Assembly (NCBI RefSeq): GCF_004345365.1
Contig: NZ_SLVF01000004.1
Span: 1 to 64,000 of the forward strand
Length of the DNA: 64,000 bases
Direction: 5' to 3'
From: Kribbella sp. VKM Ac-2568
Lineage (GTDB): Bacteria > Actinomycetota > Actinomycetes > Propionibacteriales > Kribbellaceae
A program made the position numbers and the translations under genes. The notes under the pieces are model-generated. The model saw nothing but the letters and a program-made list of their open reading frames with translations. It did not search any database and was not told the DNA's origin. The number at the start of each line of letters is the position of its first letter. The stretch's first letter is position 1. Positions 1-8,519 of this stretch are shown piece by piece.

Positions 1-226
1 TGGCAGCAACGCCAGGCGATCACCCACGCCCACCCTCCCAAGCAGTACCGTCAACGACATCCACGAACCACAATCTGCCCATCGGTGGATCGAGGTTAAG
101 TGAGAGCTCCACGGCGACCATGCCCTGCGAGCGGTGCGAGTTCCGGAATGTGTTCATCTCGGGATTCGGGCTGGGTAGCAGCGAGCACGTGCAGGCTCCT
201 ACAGATCAGACGGCCGGCGCCCGGTG

Positions 227-250
227 CGCCTGGTCGGCCCCGACCAGGCG
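227..250. repeat. Perfect 11-bp inverted repeat with 2-base loop
   Basis: The arms CGCCTGGTCGG (227-237) and CCGACCAGGCG (240-250) are exactly complementary, with only CC between them. No T-tract follows on either strand, so it may be a terminator remnant or simply a stable hairpin. No gene around it explains it. Confidence 0.5.
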
Positions 251-383
251 TGAGCCGCGACTGAGGGCGGTCGAGATGCATGGCATGACTCGTGGCACGA
301 AAAGACGGATACGCATGGGGAATCTCGCGCTCGCTGGGGGCGGGCGTGTTGCTAGAAGCGCTGGTAGAGAGCAGATGCGACGC

Positions 384-439
384 TGTAGTTCTTCCTCGTA
401 ATGAGAAGGTCGCCTGTTCGATTCCGACAGGCGGCTCCA
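384..439 (+). pseudogene. tRNA-Thr(CGT) 3' fragment
   Basis: The stretch carries an anticodon loop CTCGTAA (anticodon CGT, Thr), a T-loop TTCGATT, an acceptor strand AGGCGGC and an encoded CCA at 437-439. The matching 5' acceptor strand GCCGCCT and a normal D-arm are not found upstream, although a weak D-loop-like GGTAGAGAGC occurs about 20 bases earlier. Two T-stem pairs are also broken. It is therefore a partial copy of a tRNA gene and not a working one. Such 3' copies are what site-specific recombination at a tRNA leaves behind, so an intact tRNA-Thr may lie outside the window. Confidence 0.6.
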
Positions 440-526
440 CCTCGCCCGACTGCGCGCTGGACTCAACACCTGGGGCGAGACAGCGTGGGGTGGCGCGAAG
501 CGCTTGCCTAGGGCAACACTGGGAGG

Positions 527-661
527 GTGGGCAAGCTGGCGCCCGATCTGCTCGGGCCGGTTGGGTTGGAGCTGGCCCGGGCCGTCGAACAGCTGTCTGG
601 CCAGCACGGCATGCCCGGCGGATCGAGGTACGAGCTGAAGTGGGATGGGTTCCTTCACTGA
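527..661 (+). pseudogene. ATP-dependent DNA ligase, N-terminal fragment
   Basis: The frame from GTG 527 encodes 44 residues: a short lead-in, then the family pattern LLGPVGLELARAV and GMPGGSRYELKWDGF, ending abruptly at TGA 659-661. KWDG is adenylation motif I of ATP-dependent DNA ligases of the LigC/LigD-like actinobacterial type; its lysine is the residue that carries AMP. Everything after motif I is missing. The matching C-terminal end lies at 5517-5846 in the same orientation, so this is the front of one gene broken by insertion, rearrangement or both. Confidence 0.7.
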
Positions 662-784
662 ACTAGTCAAGTCTGGCGGTGGGTCGTCCCGTGCGCTCCT
701 GTCCTTTGCCAACGCAGCCCTCTGGGATTCTGCATGCGTCATCGTCGCTGACGGTTGCAAATGACGTCGTCAGCGCGGGGCAGG

Positions 785-1700
785 TTAGCGTGTGCCGTCG
801 ATGGTCTCCTTCAAGGCTTGGTCGGTCGTGATTGGTTGGATGCCGAAGGCAACGGTCGCGGCCGACGAGTCGAGGACGAACGGCCGCTGCAGCTGGTACT
901 GCATCTCTAGCATCTCCCGCGCGGCCGGATTGAACAGTCCGGCGAGGCGGAGTGCGAGGGTCGGCATCTTCGACACCCGGGGGCGCCGCGCCCGCGAGTT
1001 CGGCGGCACGGGCGGCTAGCGCGCGGATCGACACCGGAGGTGCGGTTGGCACGTGCCAAGGTCGGCCCCATGCGTTCTCGCGGGCCGCGGCTGCGACCAG
1101 GGTGCGGGCGACGTCACCGACGTAGGTCCAACTGTGCGGTGCATCGAGGTCGGCCGGGATCGAACTGCGCCGGCCGGCGAGCACCTTGGGCAACACCATG
1201 GCGTTGAACGGCGTTATAGTCTCCGCCCCCAGGTAGTCCGACCCGCGGACCTCAACGGTCCGGATCCGGCCGGCCTGGTGTGCGGCCAGTGCGTCGGTCC
1301 ACAGCTTGGTCCGCACCTGGCCCTTGACCGAGTTGGGTCGCAGCGGTAGGTCCTCGGTCATCGGTACGTCGACCTGGCCGTAGCAGTAGAGGTTCGCAGT
1401 GATGGCGAGTACGGCGCCACTGGTTTCGGCCGCATGGACCAGCGCCGCACCGAGCGGGGGCCAGTCGGTGGGCCAGCGGTGGTAGGCGAGGCCGGCGCAC
1501 GAGTACAGCGCGGCGCCGCCGGCGGCGTACCGGGCGAGGGTGTCGGCGGCGCTCGCATCCGCGGCGATCCGCTCGATCCCTTCCTGTTCGGGGCCACCGC
1601 CGCTGCAGGTGACGAGGCGGACCTGTTCACCGTTGCTCGCGAGCAGCCGCGCAGTGGCCGAGCCGACCGGGCCGGCGCCGACGATCACGTGAAGGGACAT
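785..1700 (-). pseudogene. NAD-dependent epimerase/dehydratase, frameshifted
   Basis: The start at 1700 has a good ribosome site (GAGGAAGG). It opens with a Rossmann fold (MSLHVIVGAGPVGSATA) and continues as an NAD(P)-binding epimerase/NmrA-like protein, with DAPHSWTYVGDVARTL in the second half. After residue about 240 the frame is lost. The correct C-terminus (RVSKMPTLALRLAGLF to ALKETIDGTR, stop at 785) continues in another frame. The break maps to a run of five G at 979-983 on the plus strand, where four would restore a roughly 305-residue protein. This is either a true inactivating insertion or a homopolymer sequencing error. Substrate unknown. Confidence 0.7.
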
Positions 1701-1880
1701 GGCGGGATACCTTCCTCAGCTAGAGTCGGCTCGATCGTGCGGCCGCAGGCCGGCGGGATCATGTCTGGCACAGGTCACCACCGCGCCGGTTCGGCCGCCC
1801 TGGTCTGGGTTGGACCGCCGTACTGGCGCGCTGGCCGCGGCTGAGGGCTCGATGCCCGATGAAGTGGGAATCGGCCCACG

Positions 1881-1922
1881 GGGCGGTTCCCTGCCTGGGT
1901 AAGGCGGACAGGGGAACCGCCC
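1881..1922 (-). terminator. Hairpin terminator after the DUF3560 remnant
   Basis: GGGCGGTTCCC-TG (1881-1893) pairs with CA-GGGGAACCGCCC (1909-1922), with one bulged base and a 15-base loop. It sits just past the stop codon at 1929 of the minus-strand gene, the expected position for its terminator. Confidence 0.5.
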
Positions 1923-1928
1923 GGGCTG

Positions 1929-2566
1929 TCACGTGTCCTTCGGGTCGGGCCTGGTCTCGATCGTCGCCTCGTTCTCGGCGTCCCCGGCGCGGCGGTGGGC
2001 CCGGATGTCGTGGTACTTGACGGTGGAGGTGAGTGGCCCGTACTCGACGGTGACGGACTTCTTGTTGACCCGGAGCACTCGCATCCTGCTGCTGCGGTAG
2101 ACGAAGTCGCCGACGCTGATGTCGTCCGGGCCGTACATCTTGGTCCCGTCGGTCGTGAGGTCGGCGAGGACCTTCCGCCAGTGGGTGAGCTGCTGGTCGA
2201 GGTCGGCGAGTTCGATCCGCAGCCGCTCCGCCCGGTCGCCGGTCGCGGGTTCGTGGGTCTCGGTGTAGCCGTACCGGGTGAAGCTGTAGCCGTTGAGCTG
2301 TCGGGCGGTGGCGCGGTGGCTCTTCTCCAGGTCCTCGATGCGCCGTGCGACGTTGCGGGGGTTGTTGCGGGCTTCGGTGGCTCCGGTCAGATTGTCGGCC
2401 CGCCGCTGCGCGTCGCGCACCACCTGCGACAACTCCACCGTCGTTGCATGAGGCGGTCCATGCGTTCGATGTCGCGGCGGTGCCGCCGCTCGGAGTGGTG
2501 GCCTACAAGGATCGGCTGACCGAGAGGGATGTGATCGCTGATCTGTCGCCGGGCCGCCCTGGGCCG
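1929..2566 (-). pseudogene. DUF3560-domain protein, truncated and frameshifted
   Basis: The 169-residue frame 1929-2438 ends with the pattern DISVGDFVYRSS...VLRVNKKSVTV, which I recognise from C-termini of DUF3560 proteins of actinobacterial plasmids and integrative elements. In front of it a long Arg/Glu-rich helix predicts coiled coil. Upstream in another frame (about 2440-2566) lies the continuation IPLGQPILVGHHSERRHRRD, so one frameshift near 2440 separates the two. The N-terminal half of the family is absent. Function of the family is unknown; presence here marks old mobile-element DNA. Confidence 0.55.
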
Positions 2567-2591
2567 CGCCGATGTGCGACCGGGCCGTGGG

Positions 2592-4301
2592 TCACTCGGT
2601 GCCGCTGACCTGATCCTGCTGCGCCTTCACAGCACGGTAGACATCGCCGTGGACCCGATCGGCACCGAGCCGGGCGATGAAGCCGTCGCGCTCCAGCACC
2701 GCTCGCACGGCGGGCTTCAACCGAGCCAGTCGCAGGGCCAGCCCGGCGTCCTCCGCAAGCCGGAGAACGTCGTCCATCGTGGCGGCACCCTGCGAGTCCA
2801 TGAAGTTGACCCCCTCGCAGTCGAGCACGATCCCGGTAAGCTCCGGTGACGAGTTCGAGACCTCCCGGATGCGGTCCTCGAAGGCGTCCGCAGTGGCGAA
2901 GAAGAGGCCACCATCCAGACGGATCGCGACGACCTCGGGGAACTGCTCGTCGCCGGGATGTTGCGTGAGCTCGCGGAAGACCTGCGTACCTGCTTCCTGG
3001 CCCAGCGCCGGCATCTCGGGATGGGTGGCCACCGACACGAGCCAGAGCAGGGAGAGCCCGATCCCGATCATTACGCCCACGAGTACGCCGAACACCAGGG
3101 CTCCCGCGAGCGCGGCCACCGCGATCCAGAAGTCGAATCGCTGGACTCGCGCGAGCCGCCGCATCTCGGGGACGTCCATCATGCCCATCACCACCGCCTC
3201 GATGATCAAGGCGGCAAGGACCGGCTTGGGCAGGTCGGAGAAGAGCGGTGCGAGGAACAGCAGAGTCAGCACCACCATGAAACCGGAGGTCAGCGATGCC
3301 ACGCTCGACCGGGCGCCGGCATGGTCGTTGAGCGAACTGGCCGACAGGCTGGTCGATACGGGCATTCCCTGGAACAGACCGGCTCCGGTGTTGGCCATCG
3401 CCTGCGCCACCGACTCCTGGTCGATGTCGATCGGATACCGGTGCCGGGCCGCGAAAGAGCGGGCATCACCGGCCGTCTGCGAGAAGCCGACCAGAACGAG
3501 CGCTACGGCTGCCAGACTCACCGTGCCGGCGTTGTGCCACAGCAGGTCCAGTGGCGGGACCGTCAGCGAAGGCAGTCCGCTAGGCACGTCGCCGACGAGC
3601 GCGACCCCATGCTCACCAAGGTCGAACAGCCACGTGGCCAGCAGACCACCGACCACCAGGACGAGTGCACCCGGGACCTGGGGCGCGATGCGCCGCAGGC
3701 CGAAGACCACGACCAGCGCCACGACGCCGACGATCGCCGTGGCCTCGTTCCCGTCGCCGAGCGTACCGAGCCAGGACCAGAGTTCCTGAAGCGGGTTGGA
3801 CCCCGAAACCTCCGTTCCGGTGAGCTTCGGCAGCTCGCCGATCACCACGTCGATCGCCGCGCCGAACAGGAAGCCGGTCACGACGGCTCGCGACAGGAAC
3901 TGTGCGATCCATCCCATTCTCAGCAGAGCCACGACCAGGAAGACGAGACCCGAGACGAGGGTCACTCCGGCGACCAGAGAAGCCGCATCCTGCTCTGTCG
4001 TGAGACCTGCCGCGATCACCGCGCTCGCCGCGATCGCGGCGAGTCCTGAACTGGGCCCCATCGAGATCTGGCGGCTCGTGCCGAAGATGGCGTACAGGAT
4101 CGCCCCCGCCGCGGCCGCGTAGAGGCCGTTCTCGAGCGGGATGCCGGCGATCCCCGCGTACCCCAGGTTCTTCGGGACGATCAGCGCGGCCACCGCCACG
4201 CCCGCGACCAGGTCGCCTCGAAGCCAGCGACGGTCGTACGCACGCAACTGGCCGATGAGCGGTACGAGCGTGCGGCCCCGGCGCGATGTGGTTTGACCCA
4301 T
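2592..4301 (-). CDS. SulP/SLC26-family anion transporter with STAS domain
   Basis: Integral membrane permease of the sulfate permease family, probably moving sulfate, bicarbonate or a related anion. The start is taken at 4301 because GAAGGGAG precedes it; an upstream in-frame extension looks non-coding. Residues about 15-440 hold 10-12 hydrophobic segments, including the family pattern LIVPKNLGYAGIAGIPLENG near the N-terminus. The cytoplasmic STAS domain follows at about 450-560, with IVLDCEGVNFMDSQGAATMDD in which DS is the usual phospho-acceptor site. Length (569 aa) is normal for the family. No carbonic anhydrase or sulfur gene adjoins it, so the substrate cannot be assigned. Confidence 0.85.
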   Translation of the reverse strand: MGQTTSRRGRTLVPLIGQLRAYDRRWLRGDLVAGVAVAALIVPKNLGYAGIAGIPLENGLYAAAAGAILYAIFGTSRQISMGPSSGLAAIAASAVIAAGLTTEQDAASLVAGVTLVSGLVFLVVALLRMGWIAQFLSRAVVTGFLFGAAIDVVIGELPKLTGTEVSGSNPLQELWSWLGTLGDGNEATAIVGVVALVVVFGLRRIAPQVPGALVLVVGGLLATWLFDLGEHGVALVGDVPSGLPSLTVPPLDLLWHNAGTVSLAAVALVLVGFSQTAGDARSFAARHRYPIDIDQESVAQAMANTGAGLFQGMPVSTSLSASSLNDHAGARSSVASLTSGFMVVLTLLFLAPLFSDLPKPVLAALIIEAVVMGMMDVPEMRRLARVQRFDFWIAVAALAGALVFGVLVGVMIGIGLSLLWLVSVATHPEMPALGQEAGTQVFRELTQHPGDEQFPEVVAIRLDGGLFFATADAFEDRIREVSNSSPELTGIVLDCEGVNFMDSQGAATMDDVLRLAEDAGLALRLARLKPAVRAVLERDGFIARLGADRVHGDVYRAVKAQQDQVSGTE

Positions 4302-4362
4302 CACGGCTCCCTTCGCGGCGTGAGCCGATCCTTCTCGTCGTGTCTCGTCGTATGTGTAGGAC

Positions 4363-4611
4363 TCAGCGGGGCACGCTGCCGAGCGACCACACCCGCACCA
4401 CGTCATCCACCTCGTACATGACCCGGTAGTCGCCGACGTGGAGCCGGTAGATCAGGCTGTCGCCCCAATGCACGCTGCCCTCCGGCGTCGGGTTCTTCAC
4501 CAGCCCCTTCACCGCGGTGAGCACCCGGCGGGCGGCCACGGTGTCCTCGGCGACGAGCGCGCGGTATCCGTCGATGAAGCCGGCTTCGAGGACCAGGGGC
4601 CGATCGGTCAC
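4363..4611 (-). CDS. RelE/ParE-family toxin
   Basis: An 82-residue mRNA-interferase-type toxin. The C-terminal half, SVHWGDSLIYRLHVGDYRVMYEVDD, shows the RelE pattern of basic residues on strands (YRLHVGDYRVMY) used to contact ribosome-bound mRNA. It is the second gene of a two-gene module; its start overlaps the antitoxin stop by four bases (ATGA, 4608-4611). The module lies just upstream of the SulP gene on the same strand but probably forms its own unit, autoregulated by the antitoxin-toxin complex as is usual. Confidence 0.85.
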   Translation of the reverse strand: MTDRPLVLEAGFIDGYRALVAEDTVAARRVLTAVKGLVKNPTPEGSVHWGDSLIYRLHVGDYRVMYEVDDVVRVWSLGSVPR

Positions 4612-4892
4612 CGGCCCTCGGCCGATTCAGCCTCGGCGAGCATCTCTTCCATCATCGGGAAGGCCTCTTCGGCAGGGATCCACTTCGGGCCCCGCGCCTT
4701 GATCTCGTCGATCAGGACCTGGTCCGCGGCCTCCTCGAGTGCCTGGAATCGGGCCAACATCTCCGGGGAGATCACCGCGGCCGCAACCTTGCCGTGGTCG
4801 GTGATCATCACCGGCTCGTGCCCGTAGCGGGCAGCGTTGACCATCTCCGCGGTGTGGCGATTCGCCTCGGTCATGCTGTACATGGTCGACAT
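4608..4892 (-). CDS. Phd/YefM-family antitoxin
   Basis: A 94-residue antitoxin of the Phd/YefM type. The N-terminal part (MSTMYSMTEANRHTAEMVN...GHEPVMITDHGKVAAAVIS) matches the DNA-binding fold, and the acidic C-terminal helix (EEAFPMMEEMLAEAESAEG) would wrap the toxin. The ATG at 4892 is chosen; a GTG three codons earlier (4901) is possible. An AT-rich spot upstream (4915-4930, AATTTACTGAATC on the minus strand) is the likely promoter and operator. It pairs with the toxin at 4363. Confidence 0.85.
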   Translation of the reverse strand: MSTMYSMTEANRHTAEMVNAARYGHEPVMITDHGKVAAAVISPEMLARFQALEEAADQVLIDEIKARGPKWIPAEEAFPMMEEMLAEAESAEGR

Positions 4893-5066
4893 GGCACCCA
4901 CGATACCCCTCGATTCAGTAAATTACTGAGTTTCAGGAATTCGCGGCATGCCTGCGTGCTCGATCGGCTACCCGACGCAACACCCCTCCAGACATTGACG
5001 CCGTAAGGGTTCCCTGACGTTCTCGCACGTCCCTGAGGTTAGGAGTCCACGGACCTCATCAGAGGC

Positions 5067-5253
5067 CTACTCATGCTTCCGGATCCATTCCTCGGCTGGA
5101 ATACCGTCACCACCCCACAACCCCGCGGCGCTCATTGATCTCATCGAGACTCACGATCCTCGCGGACAGCCTCGGCGCCAGGGACCGCGCCACCGTGCTC
5201 CTCCCGGAGAACGAGGTCCCACACAGCAGAACCAGCCTGATGTCCGATGCCAT
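5067..5253 (-). pseudogene. P-loop kinase/AAA ATPase fragment
   Basis: From ATG 5253 the frame reads MASDIRLVLLCGTSFSGRS..., a Walker A-type loop in which GTSFSGRST has Arg where Lys is expected, and continues to SLDEINERRG. A frameshift in the C/G-rich stretch near 5115-5130 then moves the reading to LWGGDGIPAEEWIRKHE, which stops at 5067. The family (small kinases that phosphorylate small molecules or antibiotics) is about 170 residues, so roughly two-thirds are gone. The gene is dead. Confidence 0.55.
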
Positions 5254-5516
5254 GTCCGCATCCAACCGAATCGCCGATGCCGCAGCAACGCAGAATTGAA
5301 TCGAGGTCAGGCGGCATCAGCCCCCGCTGTCCCCGAACCGCGCGAGGTGCGGGCGTCGCTGTTGCGGCGCTCCCAGTTGTCGGCCCGGTCCCAGTTGATC
5401 GACCACGTTCAGACAACGCTCACTCCAACGCACCGCACCAACCTCGCACGATGGATGTAGAAACCCTGCCCAGAACCAACTCAACCAGTCGCTAGCGGGG
5501 CTGCCGCTGTCGTCTT
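5254..5516. other. Spacer without a recognisable gene
   Basis: Lies between the kinase stub and the ligase C-terminal fragment. Open frames here are short and unlike any protein I know. No hairpin or promoter stands out. Confidence 0.4.
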
Positions 5517-5846
5517 CAGTTGCAGCTTTCGCCGGCGACGGCCGACATCGCTGAGGCGCGCGAGTGGATGGAGGCCTTCAGGGCTGCCGGGGTGGAAGGC
5601 CTGGTGGTGAAGGGCGCCTCTAGCCGCTATGTGGCTGGCCGCGGCTGGGTCAAATACAAGACCAGAGAGACCGTCGAGGTGATCGCTGGTGGCGTGATCG
5701 GGCCGTTGAAGCAGCCGGAGGTCCTGATCGCTGGGAGGTATCGCGGTTCGGAGTTGGTCCAGGTCGGCCGGACGGTTCCGTTGTCGCCTGAGCAGTCGGC
5801 TGCGCTGGGCGCGGTGCTGCGCAAGGCGAAGCGCGATCATCCGTGA
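5517..5846 (+). pseudogene. ATP-dependent DNA ligase, C-terminal fragment
   Basis: The frame encodes LQLSPATADIAEAREWMEAF, then GVEGLVVKGASSRYVAGRG and WVKYKTRETVEVIAGGVIGPL, then a partial OB-fold ending VGRTVPLSPEQSAAL. EGLVVK is ligase motif IV and WVKYKTR motif V, whose lysines position the nucleotide. It belongs to the same family as the motif I fragment at 527-661; residues corresponding to motifs Ia-III are absent from both. Without motif I it cannot form the enzyme-AMP adduct. Confidence 0.75.
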
Positions 5847-5856
5847 CGACACCACG

Positions 5857-6003
5857 ATGCCGGAGCGAGTCGCTTTGCTCGAGGAGCACGCCGCCTCGAT
5901 CCGGGCGAGGATCGCCGAGCTCGACGCGATCCTCGCGCGAGTTGAGGAGAAGGCGGACTGGTACCGCGGGGAACTCCGCCGGACGGGGGATGCGACGTCC
6001 TGA
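5857..6003 (+). pseudogene. MerR-family regulator, C-terminal fragment
   Basis: The frame reads RVALLEEHAASIRARIAE and DAILARVEEKADWYRGEL before TGA 6001-6003. This is the long dimerisation helix at the end of MerR regulators. The N-terminal winged-helix DNA-binding part is missing, cut off where the ligase fragment ends. MerR regulators commonly sit beside aldo/keto reductases as here (6041-6979), so this is probably the former regulator of that gene. Confidence 0.6.
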
Positions 6004-6040
6004 CCCACTCCCGGCATTGGGGCTGTCCGCGCGTCGTCGC

Positions 6041-6979
6041 CTATGCGCCGTCCAGCGCCGCCAGTTCATCCTCGGTGAGGATGGTGGACGCGCCTACCAC
6101 GGCCAGCTCGACCTGTTTGACGCTGCTGGCTCCGACGATCGGGGTCAGCGCCGGGCTCCCGGAGGCCAGCCACGCGAGCACCACCTGGCCCGGTCGGAGT
6201 CCGCGCGCAGTGGCGACACGGGTCAGCGCCGCCAGCCGTCGTTCGGTGCCGGGGTGGCGGTACTCGGTCTCGAGTGGGCGGTCGTTGCGGTCGTATCGGC
6301 CCTGGAGGGTGGCGGTGTAGACCCAGCCGTCAAACGACGGGTTGCGTCGCAGGAAGTCGAGGCCGTCCGGTGACAGCATTCCCAGCGGGATCGGCTGGCC
6401 CTCCACGGCCATGCCGCCGGCGGGCTGAAGGTAGGAGTAGCGCTCCTGGTAAGCGACTGGTTGCGGGTGGCCGGCGCGTTCGGCGGTGGCCCGGATCCGC
6501 TCGAGCAGCCAGGACGGGTGGTTTGACACGCCCCAGCGAGCGGTCAGGCCGTCACGGACCAGGCCGCCGAACGTCTCGACCAGGTCCTCCACCGGAACGG
6601 TCGGGTCTTCGACGTGCGCCCAGTACAGGTCCACACCGTCCACGCCCAGCCGCTCAAAGCTCTGTGCCATGGCTCCGCGCACGACGTCCTCGCGCAGTCC
6701 TTCGAGGTGGTCGGGGAACCCGCCGACCCGCGTGGGCTGGGCGCCTGCCTTGGTACTGAGGCGGACGCGGACCCCGGAGTTGGACGCCAGCCAGCGGCCC
6801 AGCAGCGCCTCGCTCTGGCCGCCGAAGCCCGTCTCGGAGGTCCAGAAGCTGTAGTTGTCGGAGGTGTCGATGAAGGCTCCGCCCAGTTCGGCGTACCGGT
6901 CGAGGATCGAGAAAGCGGTCCGTTCGTCCACCCTGGTGCCGAAGTACATCGTCCCGAGGGCCATCGTGGGTCTGTTCAT
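6041..6979 (-). CDS. Aldo/keto reductase
   Basis: A 312-residue cytosolic NADPH-dependent reductase of aldehydes and ketones with a TIM-barrel fold. The catalytic tetrad can be read: Asp and Tyr in FIDTSDNYSFW (about residues 38-44), Lys in LSTKAG (about 76) and His in DLYWAHVED (about 120). The C-terminal cofactor-binding pattern PIVGASSVKQVE is also present. It is convergent with the MerR remnant; a MerR-AKR pair is a common stress-response arrangement. Physiological substrate unknown. Confidence 0.85.
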   Translation of the reverse strand: MNRPTMALGTMYFGTRVDERTAFSILDRYAELGGAFIDTSDNYSFWTSETGFGGQSEALLGRWLASNSGVRVRLSTKAGAQPTRVGGFPDHLEGLREDVVRGAMAQSFERLGVDGVDLYWAHVEDPTVPVEDLVETFGGLVRDGLTARWGVSNHPSWLLERIRATAERAGHPQPVAYQERYSYLQPAGGMAVEGQPIPLGMLSPDGLDFLRRNPSFDGWVYTATLQGRYDRNDRPLETEYRHPGTERRLAALTRVATARGLRPGQVVLAWLASGSPALTPIVGASSVKQVELAVVGASTILTEDELAALDGA

Positions 6980-7104
6980 GGCTCCAGCCTCGTTGCTGGA
7001 GCGCGCTCCAGGTCAAGCCGCGAGTTCACGAGAGCTGCGGATTCGCGGAAGGCAGGCTGGGGTAGACCCGCCCGAAGCGGTCAGGTTGGGGTATGTGTGA
7101 GCCG

Positions 7105-7620
7105 TTACGACTCGATGCCGGTTTCGATGACGTTGCCGCAGAAGGTGAGCCGGTCGACGATGGCGGTGCAGAGCCTGGGGTCGGTGACGGTCTTGCCCCA
7201 GCCGGTGAACGAATCGTTGGAGGCGATCGCGACCGAGTTCTTCTCCTCGCGCTCGGTGAGAACCTGGAAGAGGAGTTCGGCGGCACGGCGGTCGAGTTTC
7301 ATGTATCCGAGTTCGTCGATGCAGAGCAGATCGACGCGGCCGTAGCGGGCAACATTCGCAGGTCGCGAGGTGGTTGATGACGGCCGGGTCGATGTTGGGG
7401 TGGCGTCGAAATCGAACGCGCGGAGCGACTTCTCCCGGGGGAACTGGGCAGCCTTGATCCGGCGTTCGGAACGTCTCCGTGCCCGGTCGTCGCATTCGGC
7501 CAGCAGCAGCTCGGCCAGGAATACCCGATACGACATCTGGTCGTTCGCGGCCCGGTCGACCAGATCCGGGAATCGGGTGCGGATCGTCGGCAGCCGCAGC
7601 GACCGGCAGGCCTGGTCGCT
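7105..7620 (-). pseudogene. IS21-family helper ATPase IstB, internally deleted
   Basis: Reading down from 7620: the N-terminal segment RLPTIRTRFPDLVDRAAND, then RVFLAELLLAECDDRARRR and FPREKSLRAFDFDA. A frame change follows (PNIDPAVINHLATCE in another frame), and near 7345-7365 the sequence jumps directly to RYGRVDLLCIDELGYM. The 60 or so residues between, which include the Walker A loop, are deleted. Walker B (LLCIDELGY) and sensor motifs remain. IstB assists the IstA transposase; no istA or IS21 end is visible nearby. It is a dead relic. Confidence 0.8.
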
Positions 7621-7691
7621 CTAGACAAAATCCTGGATTCGGGCTGCCACGACGCCCGTCGCGCGGCGGACGGCGCGGTAGCCCATATCTC

Positions 7692-8477
7692 TCAGGGTTT
7701 GAGGGCGCGGGTGGCGTAGTAGCCGGGCAGCCAGCCTGCGGTGGCGTCGGAATGGTGCGGGGCCTCGTCGAACCCGGTGATCACGAAGCCGGCGGCGAGC
7801 TGCCCGCCGATCTGCTCGGCCATCGTGTGGCTGTACTCCAGCGGCGCGTTGGCTCCCCACATCCGCTCGCGCTCCTCGGCCGGGACGTGCGTCAGGTCGC
7901 TGTACGGCAGGCGGTGGCGGACGACCAGCTCGCCGCGGGTGTCCATGGCCTCGTGGTCGAACAGGTACACGTCAGGGTTGAGGAAGCCGCACAGCAGCGC
8001 GCCGCCCGGCCGCAGCACGCGGAAGCACTCGCGCCACACGGGCGCGAGCTCGGGCACGAACAGGTTCGAGACCGGGTTGAGGACGAGGTCGAACGAGGAG
8101 TCGCCGAACTCCGACAGGTCGCGCATGTCGCCCAGTACCGTGCGCAGCTCCAGACCCTCGCGCTCCGCGACCATCTGATCCTGGGCGAGCTGACGCGGCG
8201 AGTTGTCGAAGACCGTGACCCGCGCGCCGGCCGCGGCGAGCGTCGGGCCTTGCTGCCCACCGCCCGAGGCCAGGCAGAGAATGTCTACATCGGACAGGTC
8301 GGCGGGGAACCACGCCCGGTCGACCGCCCGGTACCCGATGAGCACGACGGACCAGTCACCGGCGCGTGCCTGCGCGACGGTCTCGGGAGTGACCGGGCGC
8401 GACCACTCGTTGCCGCTCTCGACCTGAAGGTCCCAAGCCGCGCGGTTGTGCGCTACCGGATCAACGCTCACGGGCAT
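7692..8477 (-). CDS. Class I SAM-dependent methyltransferase
   Basis: A 261-residue cytosolic methyltransferase. SAM-binding motif I is DILCLASGGGQQGPTL (about residues 64-79), the acidic motif II residue is in VTVFDNSP, motif post-II is VLGDMRDLSEFGDSSFDLV and motif IV is VLNPVSNL. Target is unknown; the closest pattern is the methyltransferase type 11 group acting on small molecules. It begins 6 bases downstream of the hairpin at 8484-8513, so it is probably transcribed alone. Confidence 0.85.
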   Translation of the reverse strand: MPVSVDPVAHNRAAWDLQVESGNEWSRPVTPETVAQARAGDWSVVLIGYRAVDRAWFPADLSDVDILCLASGGGQQGPTLAAAGARVTVFDNSPRQLAQDQMVAEREGLELRTVLGDMRDLSEFGDSSFDLVLNPVSNLFVPELAPVWRECFRVLRPGGALLCGFLNPDVYLFDHEAMDTRGELVVRHRLPYSDLTHVPAEERERMWGANAPLEYSHTMAEQIGGQLAAGFVITGFDEAPHHSDATAGWLPGYYATRALKP

Positions 8478-8483
8478 ACGGTA

Positions 8484-8513
8484 GCGCCCCGGCGACGAGC
8501 GCCGCCGGGGCGC
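8484..8513 (-). terminator. Strong GC hairpin between lectin remnant and methyltransferase
   Basis: GCGCCCCGGCG (8484-8494) pairs exactly with CGCCGGGGCGC (8503-8513) over an 8-base loop. It lies just past the stop (8520) of the minus-strand lectin remnant and immediately upstream of the methyltransferase start. Confidence 0.5.
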
Positions 8514-8519
8514 ATACCT

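Larger units (their letters stand above)
1..526. other. Stretch without an intact gene
   Basis: No open frame here looks like a protein. Two things can be recognised: a perfect hairpin at 227-250 and the 3' part of a tRNA-Thr gene at 384-439. The longer open frames on both strands read through the tRNA remnant and are artefacts. One of them, on the minus strand, begins MEPPVGIE, the usual false translation of this tRNA. Confidence 0.6.

Noticed and set aside
96..440. Minus-strand frame beginning MEPPVGIE
   Set aside because: It is the antisense reading of the tRNA-Thr fragment, a frequent false gene call.
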